NCBI GenBank assembly: GCA_016214285.1
Contig: JACROV010000038.1
Span: 1 to 32,242, forward strand
Direction of reading: 5' to 3'
Origin: Candidatus Omnitrophota bacterium
Lineage (GTDB): Bacteria; Omnitrophota; Gorgyraeia; Zapsychrales; Zapsychraceae
DNA length: 32,242 bases
Part shown: piece after piece, positions 24,544 through 32,242 of the stretch
How positions within the stretch are numbered: the stretch's first letter is position 1
Layout: each line of letters starts with the position of its first letter
The notes under the pieces: generated by a model
The model's database searches: none
What the model saw: the letters and a program-made list of their open reading frames with translations, nothing else
Told to the model about the DNA's origin: nothing
Made by a program: the position numbers and the translations under genes

Positions 24544-26372
24544 GATATCGACCTTTCCAGCGCGTCGATGATTCTCTGGACCCGGGCGTAACTTTCCGCG
24601 CACGATCCGGCGCTGGGGCGTGCCGGAGCGTAGCGGATCGCGTCGCATTCATCAAACGCCTGCCGGATCTCCTCCAGCCATTTTTCGTCGACGCGCCCCG
24701 ACAGCCTGGATCGGATCGTTTCAAAAGTGACTGCCCCGGCGGAAAGATGCAGTTTGTTCCCTAAATATTTCTGCAATGTCCGGAAAAGCGCGTCGTAGAA
24801 TTTCCCCGTGTCTTGCGAACCCTCAAGGCGTTTGGCTTCCCGCAGATCCCGCCTGGCTTCTTTGGGAGCCAAGAGACGCCGGGCATAAGCAACATCGGTG
24901 GTCATTTTGCGCGTCCGGCGATATGCGATCCAAAGAACTGTCCATGCCCCCAAAAACAGCGCGACCGCCAAATAAAACGGCAACGTACGGTAAAACCGTT
25001 CGCCGATGACATAAAACGTCCCCGGGCTCTCCTTGATAAAAACGATGTCGTGTCCCAAGACCGGCGGTTCAGATGCCGGAGCTCCCCCCGCCGCGGCAGA
25101 CCCGACCACTTTAAGACCCGCATCACTTTTTGGTCTGCGCACCGTGATCGGGAACGGTCCTTTCGTCAAGGTTTGATAACGCTGTAAGGTGGGATCAAAA
25201 TAGGAAAATTGGACCGCGGGGATCCCGGTCACGTGTTCTGATTCCGGAATCAGGACCTGCTCCAGCTTCTTGACCCCCATTTCTTCCTTGATCTGCGGGT
25301 CGTAGACTTTGAAATTGTCCGCTCCCGTAAACGCCGGCGGCTGGACCATTTTCAAATTACCTTCACCCCCGATCTGCATCCTGACGGTGACGGGATCGCC
25401 GACATTCACCTCGGCCGGCCCCACGGAAGCGTCCAGGTTGAATTGCCCGACCGCGCCGGCGAAGTCCGCCGGTTTATTTTCTTCCGGCAGCGGCAAGACC
25501 GTCAAGCCCGACGTCTTGGATCGCAACGCCAGCGGACGTTTTTCATAACGGTCAAAAAATGTGTTAAAAAAATCGTCATCAAACATCCCCGCGCCAAACG
25601 GCGTTCGCGCGGAAGCGGACCTCGCGGCAAGATTGCAATCCAGCGTCACCGGCCCGATCGTCAACTCACCGATCCGCGTCGGGTAAATATTCGTGTTGAA
25701 TTCCACGGTATGATAACGTATCCCGTTGACCATCTGGTCATACTGCTGCGGTTGATCGAATTTGTCCATGTCCACGCCTGCCTGCTTGAATTCGGGGAAA
25801 TGCACGTCCGCGACGGATAAACCCGCCACGAACAAAAGAATTTTTATCGGCAGACGCTCATTGACATAAACCTTATCTTTGGAAAGACGCAAAACAAGAA
25901 ATACCTTATCGGTAAGGCTGGTGTCCGTTTCCGCGGATGAAGGTGATGAAGGAACAGGTGCCACACCCGGGTTGGCGGGAGTATCGGTAACTTCGATCTC
26001 CACCGGATCGCTTGCGCGGGAACTGCCGTTGGCATTGATGCTTACAGAAGGGATCGTGAAATGGCCGGTCTTTAAGGGCATCACGGAATAGATCCAGGAT
26101 TTCCGGCTGGAATACTGGCCGTTGACAATTGAAATCTGCGTCGACGGCCCCAGATACCGGATATCCAGCCCATCAGCGGACGGTGCCGGAATGCCCGTAA
26201 CATCCTGCGTACCCGTTACGGTCAGCGTCAATTGGGCGGACGCTCCCAAGACGATCTTGTTCTGGTCCACTTCCGCCGTGAATTGAACATCCTGCGCGGA
26301 CACATTGACGCACGCCAATGTCATCAAACACACACCGGCAATAAAAATACGCGAGTATCGAACCGTGGCCAT
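24540..26372 (-). CDS. batD: BatD family protein (oxygen-tolerance type)
   Basis: The 610-residue protein has a signal peptide (ending CVNVSA), a long extracytoplasmic part of Ig-like strands typical of BatD (VDQNKIVLGASAQLTLTV; SIVNGQYSSRKSWIYSVMP), a membrane helix near 480-500 (FYLAVALFLGAWTVLWIAY) and a cytoplasmic helical tail of about 110 residues. BatD works with the VWA proteins BatA and BatB in a membrane complex whose exact task is unknown. An in-frame ATG at 26420 exists, but the start at 26372 fits the signal peptide better and lies four bases after the batC stop. It overlaps batE by four bases. Confidence 0.85.
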   Translation of the reverse strand: MATVRYSRIFIAGVCLMTLACVNVSAQDVQFTAEVDQNKIVLGASAQLTLTVTGTQDVTGIPAPSADGLDIRYLGPSTQISIVNGQYSSRKSWIYSVMPLKTGHFTIPSVSINANGSSRASDPVEIEVTDTPANPGVAPVPSSPSSAETDTSLTDKVFLVLRLSKDKVYVNERLPIKILLFVAGLSVADVHFPEFKQAGVDMDKFDQPQQYDQMVNGIRYHTVEFNTNIYPTRIGELTIGPVTLDCNLAARSASARTPFGAGMFDDDFFNTFFDRYEKRPLALRSKTSGLTVLPLPEENKPADFAGAVGQFNLDASVGPAEVNVGDPVTVRMQIGGEGNLKMVQPPAFTGADNFKVYDPQIKEEMGVKKLEQVLIPESEHVTGIPAVQFSYFDPTLQRYQTLTKGPFPITVRRPKSDAGLKVVGSAAAGGAPASEPPVLGHDIVFIKESPGTFYVIGERFYRTLPFYLAVALFLGAWTVLWIAYRRTRKMTTDVAYARRLLAPKEARRDLREAKRLEGSQDTGKFYDALFRTLQKYLGNKLHLSAGAVTFETIRSRLSGRVDEKWLEEIRQAFDECDAIRYAPARPSAGSCAESYARVQRIIDALERSIS

Positions 26373-26376
26373 TCCG

Positions 26377-27333
26377 TTACCAATCCCTGATAACCGCTCC
26401 AGTTTCGTGTTTCTCTTCAAAAACGTGCAGCAGGCCTTGAGGCTCTTCGGTCTGCTGGTAATTTTGAAGAAGCCGCTGCGCTTCGGATTTCGTCAATTCC
26501 TGTCCCAAAGCGGCACTTCCCGATTGCGCGGAACCTTGCGGCCGCCCTTGTTCACCAGTCCCCTGGCGCTCTCCCTGCGGCGTTTCTCCGGATTCTGCCT
26601 GCTTTGACGATTCATCCGAAGGCGGTGATTCATCGGGAGACTGTTCCTTGTTTTGCTGCTTTTGCTCTTCTGCTTCGCCGGATTTTGATTGCGGGGAGTT
26701 CTCCTGCTGGCCAGATTGCCGGGCGCCAGATTGCCCCTGCCCGGATTGTGGATTCTGTTGCTGCTTTTGATCCTTCTGCCCATCTTGATTTTGTTGCGAC
26801 TGTTGCTGTTGCTTTCGCTGTTCCGAACGTAAACGCTCCAGTTCCTTATTTACAAAATCATAATTATATTGCGCGTCCTGATCTTTTTTGTCAAGGGCCA
26901 GCGCGCTGGCCAGATGCTTTAAAGATTCCTGCAACGCCGTAATAGCGGCATTGATATCAGCTTTCTCTTTCGCGATACCGGATTTATAAAACGAATTCCC
27001 CAAATTATAATGGGCCCGTTCACGCAAGGACCCGTCATCGCTTAAAATCGCTTTTTGAAGATGCCCCATAGCCTCATCATAATGTTTTTCTTTATAAAAT
27101 GCCGTGCCGGCGTTGAAATTGACGATATCCGACTCCGGCTCCTTGTTCAACGAGTCCTGGTACATTTTCAAGGAATCCGCGAACTGCCCTTGCCGGTAAA
27201 GTCGATTCCCTTGGCGGACGGATTCCTTCACAGAGGCCGCCTGTCCCGATCTCGGAAATGCCAGCACGACGATAAATAAAAGGAGCCCCGCGCTTTTTAA
27301 GCAACTGATCTTGTTTTGCGTGTGGGAAGACAT
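26377..27333 (-). CDS. batC: BatC-like TPR protein with Gln-rich tail
   Basis: The 318-residue protein has a signal peptide (ending SGQAA), TPR repeats at about 35-160 (NRLYRQGQFADSLKMYQDSL; FNAGTAFYKEKHYDEAMGHL; AHYNLGNSFYKSG) and then about 120 residues of low-complexity, Gln/Ser/Glu-rich sequence (about 167-290). A short ordered end (SEAQRLLQNYQQTEEPQG) follows. TPR with a Q-rich linker is the usual look of BatC. It begins 37 bases inside batB and ends four bases before batD. Confidence 0.83.
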   Translation of the reverse strand: MSSHTQNKISCLKSAGLLLFIVVLAFPRSGQAASVKESVRQGNRLYRQGQFADSLKMYQDSLNKEPESDIVNFNAGTAFYKEKHYDEAMGHLQKAILSDDGSLRERAHYNLGNSFYKSGIAKEKADINAAITALQESLKHLASALALDKKDQDAQYNYDFVNKELERLRSEQRKQQQQSQQNQDGQKDQKQQQNPQSGQGQSGARQSGQQENSPQSKSGEAEEQKQQNKEQSPDESPPSDESSKQAESGETPQGERQGTGEQGRPQGSAQSGSAALGQELTKSEAQRLLQNYQQTEEPQGLLHVFEEKHETGAVIRDW

Positions 27334-28328
27334 GTTTCAATCAACAATAGAATAACCGCGACCGCCAAAGGGATCTGAAAACGTTCATGATAATGTTTCT
27401 TCATTTTTTGTTCGATGTCGCGTTTTTCCTCCCGAAGGGAGCCTATCGGCAACTTGGTCAATTCATGTTCATAGATAAAATCCAGCCCGAAATCCACGCC
27501 GCCCGAGCGCACATACATCCCGCCCGTTGTCAGCGCGATCTGCTGCAAAAGATTTTCATTGAGCCGGGATTTAACGAAATTTCCGGCGCTGTCTTTTAAA
27601 AATTCCGTTTCGCCCCGTTCGTTGGCAAATTGGATCAACTCGCCTTCCGGGGTGCCGATGCCTATACTATAAATCCTGATGCCTTTGTCTTTGGCCTTGC
27701 GCGCCGCGGCCAGGGCATCTCCCTCCAGATCATCGCCGTCGGTGACCAGGATGACGGCTTTATATTCATTACGGGTCGCGCCATAGTCGCGGATGGCTTC
27801 TTCGATGGCCCTGGAAAGGTTTGTCCCGCCGCGCCCGACCGTGCGCACGTCCAGATCGTTAAGGCTGAGCATAAACCCGGCGTAATCGACCGTCAACGGA
27901 CAAACCATAAAGGCGTCGCCGGCAAAGGCGATCAAACCGACGCGGTCTCCCTTCAATTTCTTCAACAGATCCTTGATCGCCAACTTCGTGCGTTCAAGAC
28001 GGTTGGGCTTGACATCGGCGGTCAGCATACTTTTGGAAGTATCCACCACCATTAAAATGTCCAGGCCCCGGCGTTTGACTTCCTGCCACTCGAAACCCCA
28101 TTGCGGACGCGCTAACGCCAGCACGGAAAAAACAAAAACTCCAACGAGGAGAATATTTTTCCAACGCCATCGCTCCCGGCTCAATCCGGGGATTATTTCC
28201 GGGAGAAGCTGAGCCGCCGCAAAGCGCTGCAGAATCCTGAAGCGGCGATCGATCATCCGGAAAAGAAAGATCGCCAGAAACATAACGACCCAAAACAAAT
28301 AAAACATGGAAGGCTCGGCAAAATGCAT
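27297..28328 (-). CDS. batB: BatB-like von Willebrand factor A membrane protein
   Basis: The 343-residue protein has two N-terminal hydrophobic helices (about 8-24, 58-74), a VWA domain (about 88-290) and a C-terminal helix (about 318-334). The MIDAS metal site is intact: DTSKS near residue 96, RGGTNLS, and LVTDGDDLEG. The soluble domain faces the periplasm in the Bat model. It follows batA by five bases and overlaps batC by 37. The stretch coding for IGSLREE includes a 17-base word that recurs upstream of the RhuM gene. Confidence 0.88.
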   Translation of the reverse strand: MHFAEPSMFYLFWVVMFLAIFLFRMIDRRFRILQRFAAAQLLPEIIPGLSRERWRWKNILLVGVFVFSVLALARPQWGFEWQEVKRRGLDILMVVDTSKSMLTADVKPNRLERTKLAIKDLLKKLKGDRVGLIAFAGDAFMVCPLTVDYAGFMLSLNDLDVRTVGRGGTNLSRAIEEAIRDYGATRNEYKAVILVTDGDDLEGDALAAARKAKDKGIRIYSIGIGTPEGELIQFANERGETEFLKDSAGNFVKSRLNENLLQQIALTTGGMYVRSGGVDFGLDFIYEHELTKLPIGSLREEKRDIEQKMKKHYHERFQIPLAVAVILLLIETCLPTRKTRSVA

Positions 28329-28333
28329 AGCAA

Positions 28334-29329
28334 TTAAGGTATTTTCAAAAGCAATGTGTTCGATAATACGAGTTCAATGACCAAGATCATTAAAGCCGCT
28401 AAAAGTACGCGGGTGAACAACTCGTCATACTCAAAATAACCGGCCTGTTCGATCCGTGTTTTCTCGAGCGTATCGATGGCGCTATAAATCGTGCGCAACG
28501 ATTCCGTGTCCGTCGCGCGAAAATATTTCCCGCCGGTCGCTTGCGCGATTCCCTGCAGCAACTTTTCATCAATATCGATGCGGACTTGCTGATAAACTTT
28601 CCTCCCGAAAACGTCCTGGACCGGGAACGGGGCAAATCCCTGGGTCCCCGCGCCGATCGTATAGATCTTTACCCCCAAGGCCTGCGCGGCCCGCGCGGCC
28701 GTCAGCGGATCGATCTCCCCTGCATTATTTACGCCGTCGGTCAACAAAATCATGACTTTGCTTTTCGCTTCGCTATTCTTGAAACGTGTCAGGGATGAAT
28801 TGATCGCTGAGCCGATGGCCGTGCCGTCCGTGATCATTCCCAAACGGATGCGTTCCAGATTGGTCGTCAGCCACGCGTAATCGGTCGTCAAAGGACACAC
28901 GGTATACGCCAGCGCGGCAAAGGTGACAAGGCCGATGCGGTCACCGCTGCGATGATCGATGAATTCCCGCACGACATTTTTAACGACATCCAGGCGGTTA
29001 TATCGCTGGCCTCCAATGGCAAAATCTTCCGCGGCCATGCTCCCCGAGGCGTCAATCGCCAGAACGATATCAATGCCCTCGGATTCATGCAGGGTTTGCT
29101 TAAGTACAGCTCGCGGCCCGGCCAGCGCCGCCAAAAACAAAGCCAGGGCGATAGCGCGCAAGATTGCCGGCAGGTGGCGGAACCGGATCTTCCAGGAAAC
29201 CGGCAAACCCGCGGCCAGCTCTTTCGATGAAAAACGAATATTCACCGGTCGCTGACGCCGCGCCAGAAAATACAGAACGATCAAAACAACGGGAATGAAC
29301 AATAATATCCAGGGATCCTTGAAAACCAT
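28334..29329 (-). CDS. batA: BatA-like von Willebrand factor A membrane protein
   Basis: The 331-residue protein has N-terminal helices (about 8-23 and 57-72), a VWA domain (about 85-280) with intact MIDAS residues (DASGSM, DGTAIGS, LLTDGVNNAGE), and a C-terminal helix (about 308-325). It pairs with BatB in the Bat inner-membrane complex. It begins 14 bases after the preceding membrane-protein gene and ends five bases before batB, so the two VWA genes are probably a tandem duplication that has diverged. Confidence 0.88.
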   Translation of the reverse strand: MVFKDPWILLFIPVVLIVLYFLARRQRPVNIRFSSKELAAGLPVSWKIRFRHLPAILRAIALALFLAALAGPRAVLKQTLHESEGIDIVLAIDASGSMAAEDFAIGGQRYNRLDVVKNVVREFIDHRSGDRIGLVTFAALAYTVCPLTTDYAWLTTNLERIRLGMITDGTAIGSAINSSLTRFKNSEAKSKVMILLTDGVNNAGEIDPLTAARAAQALGVKIYTIGAGTQGFAPFPVQDVFGRKVYQQVRIDIDEKLLQGIAQATGGKYFRATDTESLRTIYSAIDTLEKTRIEQAGYFEYDELFTRVLLAALMILVIELVLSNTLLLKIP

Positions 29330-29343
29330 ATTTTGTTTCTCCC

Positions 29344-29943
29344 CTACTTGACGCCTGCCAGATCGGGAGACCCGATTTTCGTTTCATCAACAAGACGCCG
29401 GGCCAGTGCCGCGTGCTTTTGCCCTTCCACCAACCCCGGAGAATGCTTGGCGAATTTGACCATGTCGCAGACACCAAGAAATTCTTCAAGCAGGTTCTTC
29501 GATTCCGCCGGCAGGCCGTGAAAATTACGCAATGACATTAAAAACTCTTCGCTGGTCATCTCCGGCGCGCGCACATTAAAACGTTCTTCAAAATACCGGC
29601 GAACGATGTCCGACAATGACAGATAATACTGCTCCCATTCTCCCCGGGCCAGCAGATCGTTTTTAAGAAGGCCGTCTAAACGTTCATACGCCTTCTCCCA
29701 CGGCGTTTTGGTAATGCCTGGCGCCGCGGTTTGAATTTTTTGCCGGTATTTATGATAAAGAAAGTATCCGGCACCCGCCAAAAACACCGCCAACAGAGTA
29801 ACCAGCAGGGCCATCCCATGCGTCGGGAACGCGACCGGCGGCTTCACATCCCGGATATCTTGAGCGTAGCCGGCAACGGCCGCGCTCAACCCGAACGCAT
29901 TCATGATCACTCCAGCGATGACATAGCGCAACGATTTGTTCAT
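29344..29943 (-). CDS. Bat-operon membrane protein (DUF4381-like)
   Basis: The 199-residue protein has a signal peptide or first helix (about 8-27), a second helix (about 44-63, ALLVTLLAVFLAGAGYFLYH) and a cytoplasmic helical domain (about 80-190) with YLSLSDIVRRYFEERFNV and EFLGVCDMVKFA. That domain resembles the cytoplasmic tails of BatD-type and DUF4381 proteins, which occur between DUF58 and batA in such operons. The exact role is unknown. The ATG overlaps the DUF58 stop by four bases (ATGA). Confidence 0.72.
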   Translation of the reverse strand: MNKSLRYVIAGVIMNAFGLSAAVAGYAQDIRDVKPPVAFPTHGMALLVTLLAVFLAGAGYFLYHKYRQKIQTAAPGITKTPWEKAYERLDGLLKNDLLARGEWEQYYLSLSDIVRRYFEERFNVRAPEMTSEEFLMSLRNFHGLPAESKNLLEEFLGVCDMVKFAKHSPGLVEGQKHAALARRLVDETKIGSPDLAGVK

Positions 29944-30848
29944 GTGGCCAATAATCTCCTGCGCCGGCGTTTCAGGAAGAATTTGATCAAGGCATCGCTG
30001 TATGAACTGTCGGTATGAACATCAATATGATCAACGCCAATGGAGTTAAATATCTGATCCCGCCTTTTGATACGTTCCAAATTATCCCGCTCATATTGCT
30101 TGCTGATCCGGGGATTGGACGAATCCACATACATCAATCCGCCGTCTTCAGCATCCTCCAATGCGACGATCCCGCAATCCGGCAATCGCGTCTCCCGCGG
30201 ATCATTGAGCGTAATGGCGATCATGTCATGGCGTTTATTGGCAGCGGAAATGGCCTTTTTAAGATCGTCCTGCGCGTCTTGATCCGCGGACCCAAGAAAA
30301 TCCGAGATCAGGAATGTGATCGCCTTTCGGGTCGTTACCTTATTGAGATATTCCAGAGCTCCGGCGATGTCGGTCGACCGGCCTTGCGGCTTGAAATACA
30401 AAGCTTCCCTGATGATCCGCAGGACATGCTGGATCCCCTTGCGCGGGGGAATGAACTTCTCGATCTCGTCCGTAAAAGCGAGCAACCCGACCTTGTCATT
30501 ATTCCGGATCGCGGAAAACGCGAGGGTCGCGGCCAATTCGGCCGCCAGCCGGCTTTTGAGCATGTTGACCGACCCGAAGCGGCAGGAGGCCGAAAGGTCC
30601 ACCAGAATCATGACCGTCAGTTCGCGCTCTTCGACGTATTTTTTGACGTAAGGCCGTCCGGTGCGAGCCGTAACGTTCCAATCGATCGCACGAACATCGT
30701 CCCCAAATTGATATTCACGCACCTCGTCAAATTCAATACCCTGGCCCTTAAAGACGCTATGGTATTGGCCCGCGAAGATATCCGTGACCAGCCGCGAGGT
30801 GGTGATTTCGATGCGCCGGACTTTACGAAAAAGTTCTTTAGGAATCAT
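29940..30848 (-). CDS. DUF58 family protein of the Bat operon
   Basis: The 302-residue protein shows the DUF58 signature: HSVFKGQGIEFDEVREYQFG, then DDVRAIDWNVTARTGRPYVKKY in adjacent positions, and a VWA-like fold with VDLSASCRFG. DUF58 proteins are usually encoded next to a MoxR ATPase and BatA/B proteins, and are thought to act in that chaperone-like system. Here moxR is not upstream; the RhuM gene ends 17 bases before this start. The ATG at 30848 is chosen; a TTG at 30857 is also in frame. There is no clear ribosome site. A weak promoter can be drawn within the end of the RhuM gene. Confidence 0.9.
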   Translation of the reverse strand: MIPKELFRKVRRIEITTSRLVTDIFAGQYHSVFKGQGIEFDEVREYQFGDDVRAIDWNVTARTGRPYVKKYVEERELTVMILVDLSASCRFGSVNMLKSRLAAELAATLAFSAIRNNDKVGLLAFTDEIEKFIPPRKGIQHVLRIIREALYFKPQGRSTDIAGALEYLNKVTTRKAITFLISDFLGSADQDAQDDLKKAISAANKRHDMIAITLNDPRETRLPDCGIVALEDAEDGGLMYVDSSNPRISKQYERDNLERIKRRDQIFNSIGVDHIDVHTDSSYSDALIKFFLKRRRRRLLAT

Positions 30849-30865
30849 GTGGAACAAACCAAAAA

Positions 30866-31903
30866 CTACTTTTTCTTTATAGCTTTCTGAATTTTATTTT
30901 GAATTTGTTTCAACTCTTTGTCGTCTTGCAACGCTTCCTGCCGTGCTTCCCTCGCCAATCTGTGCTGGTGATAAACTTCATACTGTTCAAGCGCCAGCTT
31001 GTCCGCGGCCTCTTTCCTGACTTTACCCGGATCATTCAAGATTTCCCGCTCATTGAACTTCAAAAACGCGTCCAGCTTTTTGCGCCAATCACGCATAAAA
31101 ATTTGCTTATGCCTCCTGGCCTGATCTTCCGCGAAATCCAGATACATCGTCACGATCCGGTTCAACCCTTCCAATTCTTGCGCGTTCAAATAATTTTTGG
31201 CAATGGTGACGTCGCCCGCGCGGACTTTAGGTCCCTTCCATGATGTCAAACCCATATTGGGCTTTTGGGCGTCCGCTCTTTTGTAAATAAGTTCCGCTGC
31301 CGTCTTCCCGGAGACGGCAAAATGAAGTTTATTCTGTACGATACTGAGAAATTCCAGCGTTTCTTCGGCCTTGGGGTCATAATCAACCGCCAGTTTATAA
31401 ATATCCCGTATCTTTTGATAAAACCGCTTTTCACTGGAACGAATATCCCTGATGCGTTCCAGCATTTCGTCAAAGTAATCCGACCCGATATTCACGCCCT
31501 CCTTCAGGCGCTCATCGTCCATGGTAAAACCCTTGACCAGATACTCATTAAGACGGTCTATTGCCCACTTGCGAAACTGTGTTCCCCTTTGTGAACGGAC
31601 ACGAAATCCAACGGCAACGATCATTTCAAGATTAAAGAAATCAATATTGCGCGATACCTTGCGCGTCCCCTCGTTTTGAACTATTAGGAATTTCCGAATA
31701 GTTGACCGGGATGACAGCTCACCTTCGGCAAGAATATTTTTTATATGCTCGTTAATTGTCGGTACGGCAACCTGAAACAAATCAGCCATCATTTTCTGTG
31801 TCAGCCACACCGTTTCATCCTGTAGCCGCACTTCAACCCGCGTTTTGCCGCCTTCTACTTGATAAAAAATAAGCTCGGAATTATTCTGTTTTTCGGTATC
31901 CAT
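30866..31903 (-). CDS. rhuM: RhuM family protein
   Basis: The 345-residue protein is of the virulence RhuM family, first named from a Salmonella pathogenicity island and widely found in genomic islands and near restriction or toxin genes. The N-terminal half has a DNA-binding-like start (VRLQDETVWLTQKMMADLF, TINEHIKNIL) and the signatures YNLE-like FFNLEMIVAVGFRVRSQRGTQF and FRKWAIDRLNEYLVKGF. The C-terminus is helical and charged. The biochemical role is unknown; a Fic/phage-defence link is only by association. It sits between an IS1595-type fragment and the bat operon, so it probably arrived by transfer. The ribosome site is weak. Confidence 0.88.
   Translation of the reverse strand: MDTEKQNNSELIFYQVEGGKTRVEVRLQDETVWLTQKMMADLFQVAVPTINEHIKNILAEGELSSRSTIRKFLIVQNEGTRKVSRNIDFFNLEMIVAVGFRVRSQRGTQFRKWAIDRLNEYLVKGFTMDDERLKEGVNIGSDYFDEMLERIRDIRSSEKRFYQKIRDIYKLAVDYDPKAEETLEFLSIVQNKLHFAVSGKTAAELIYKRADAQKPNMGLTSWKGPKVRAGDVTIAKNYLNAQELEGLNRIVTMYLDFAEDQARRHKQIFMRDWRKKLDAFLKFNEREILNDPGKVRKEAADKLALEQYEVYHQHRLAREARQEALQDDKELKQIQNKIQKAIKKK
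30876..30903 (-). promoter_or_regulatory. Weak candidate promoter for the bat operon inside the RhuM 3' end
   Basis: TTCAAA (30898-30903) and TATAAA (30876-30881) are 16 bases apart on the minus strand, about 20 bases ahead of a start for the DUF58 mRNA. The region is A/T-rich, so chance matches are likely. It would give the bat operon a start of its own after losing the usual upstream gene. Confidence 0.3.
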
Positions 31904-31942
31904 ATAAAATAAAGCCTTTCTTAAAACATATTTTTCGATTTC

Positions 31943-31959
31943 CCTCCCGAAGGGAGCCT
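31943..31959. repeat. 17-base repeat with palindromic core, upstream of the RhuM gene
   Basis: CCTCCCGAAGGGAGCCT occurs here and, exactly, at 27428-27444 inside batB. The core CTCCC-GAA-GGGAG is a hairpin. A 17-base identity in 32 kb is unlikely by chance and suggests a small dispersed palindrome. Confidence 0.45.
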
Positions 31960-32011
31960 GCTCGGCCGGCCTTCAACCTGTCCCCCGGCAAGCTCTTCCC
32001 CCAAAGGCATG

Positions 32012-32242
32012 TCAGGAAAGAGCGCGGCCGCGCCACGAACGTTCGTGAGCAGGTATCCCAAAGCGCCTACCTGTCCCCGCCCGGGTGACTGTCACCTGTT
32101 CCTTATCTTCCACAGCAATCAGAACCAAAGTTTTGCCTTCAGATCCTCGGCCTCGTTTCCCGGGGCGTGGACCGCCAATATAGGTTTCATCGACTTGCAC
32201 CGGGCCAATCAGTTGATCTCGACCAGGACGAACCATAGCTAC
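32012..32242 (-). pseudogene. Truncated IS1595/ISXO2-type transposase fragment at window edge
   Basis: The frame runs in from outside the window and reads AMVRPGRDQLIGPVQVDETY, followed by IGGPRPGKRGRG and KTLVLIAVED. This is the ISXO2-like DDE domain with its first catalytic Asp in VDETYIGG. After about 50 residues, near VEDKEQV, the sequence stops resembling the family and ends at a stop at 32012, so the remaining catalytic D and E are missing. The unmatched 3' part is made of palindromes (GGTGAC-T-GTCACC near 32084-32096; 32022-32047). The element is therefore probably broken. The part to the right is not visible. Confidence 0.65.
32022..32047. repeat. Two adjacent perfect palindromes within the transposase remnant
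   Basis: GCGCGGCCGCGC (32022-32033) and CACGAACGTTCGTG (32034-32047) are each self-complementary and directly adjoin. They lie in the 3' part of the transposase frame that no longer resembles the family. They could be the edge of an inserted repeat or a site used in recombination. Confidence 0.5.

Overview
The window (32,242 bp, roughly balanced base composition) looks like a chromosomal segment of an uncultured Gram-negative bacterium. Lipid A synthesis (lpxB), an MsbA-type lipid flippase and many Sec-type signal peptides imply an outer membrane. An HPr with the serine phosphorylation site next to YvcK is more typical of Firmicutes-like regulation. The mix of genes plus abundant short palindromic intergenic repeats makes a candidate phylum such as Omnitrophota my best guess. 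This is inference only; no rRNA is present.

Layout. (1) 205-8401, minus strand: radC with its terminator, then a compact gene train reading ptsN > yvcK > ptsH > ptsI > sugar-nucleotidyltransferase > metK > ahcY. It joins a regulatory phosphotransferase chain without a visible sugar permease to the S-adenosylmethionine cycle. tRNA-Gly lies directly upstream of ptsN. (2) 8427-8710: tRNA-Leu and several folded repeat elements. (3) 8747-15776, minus strand: a lineage-specific cluster of exported proteins. It holds a 1649-residue protein with an NxxGxxAF-repeat head, a serine-hydrolase (lipase-like) core, Ig-like domains and four CARDB repeats. It also holds a MORN_2 repeat protein, a small membrane protein, a 219-residue exported protein homologous to an internal part of the giant, and a frameshifted pseudogene copy of the giant's N-terminus. 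(4) 15811-16517: repeats around tRNA-Lys, including a second copy of the folded element seen beside tRNA-Gly and a MITE-like inverted repeat. (5) 16518-19388, minus strand: the translation operon rpsB-tsf-pyrH-frr with a clear promoter. (6) 19408-23401: msbA-like exporter (minus), and divergent from it a Gfo/Idh/MocA oxidoreductase overlapping lpxB (plus). (7) 23377-30848, minus strand: a small ABM-like protein and a complete Bat (aerotolerance-type) operon of DUF58, a membrane protein, batA, batB, batC, batD and batE. (8) 30866-32242: a RhuM-family gene occupying the place where moxR is usually found, and a truncated IS1595/ISXO2-type transposase at the window edge.

The core genes are ordinary. 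The second-look material is the pair of cloverleaf-like repeats beside tRNAs, the duplicated and decaying exported-hydrolase locus, a palindrome embedded in frame in batE, and the RhuM/IS junction at the head of the bat operon.
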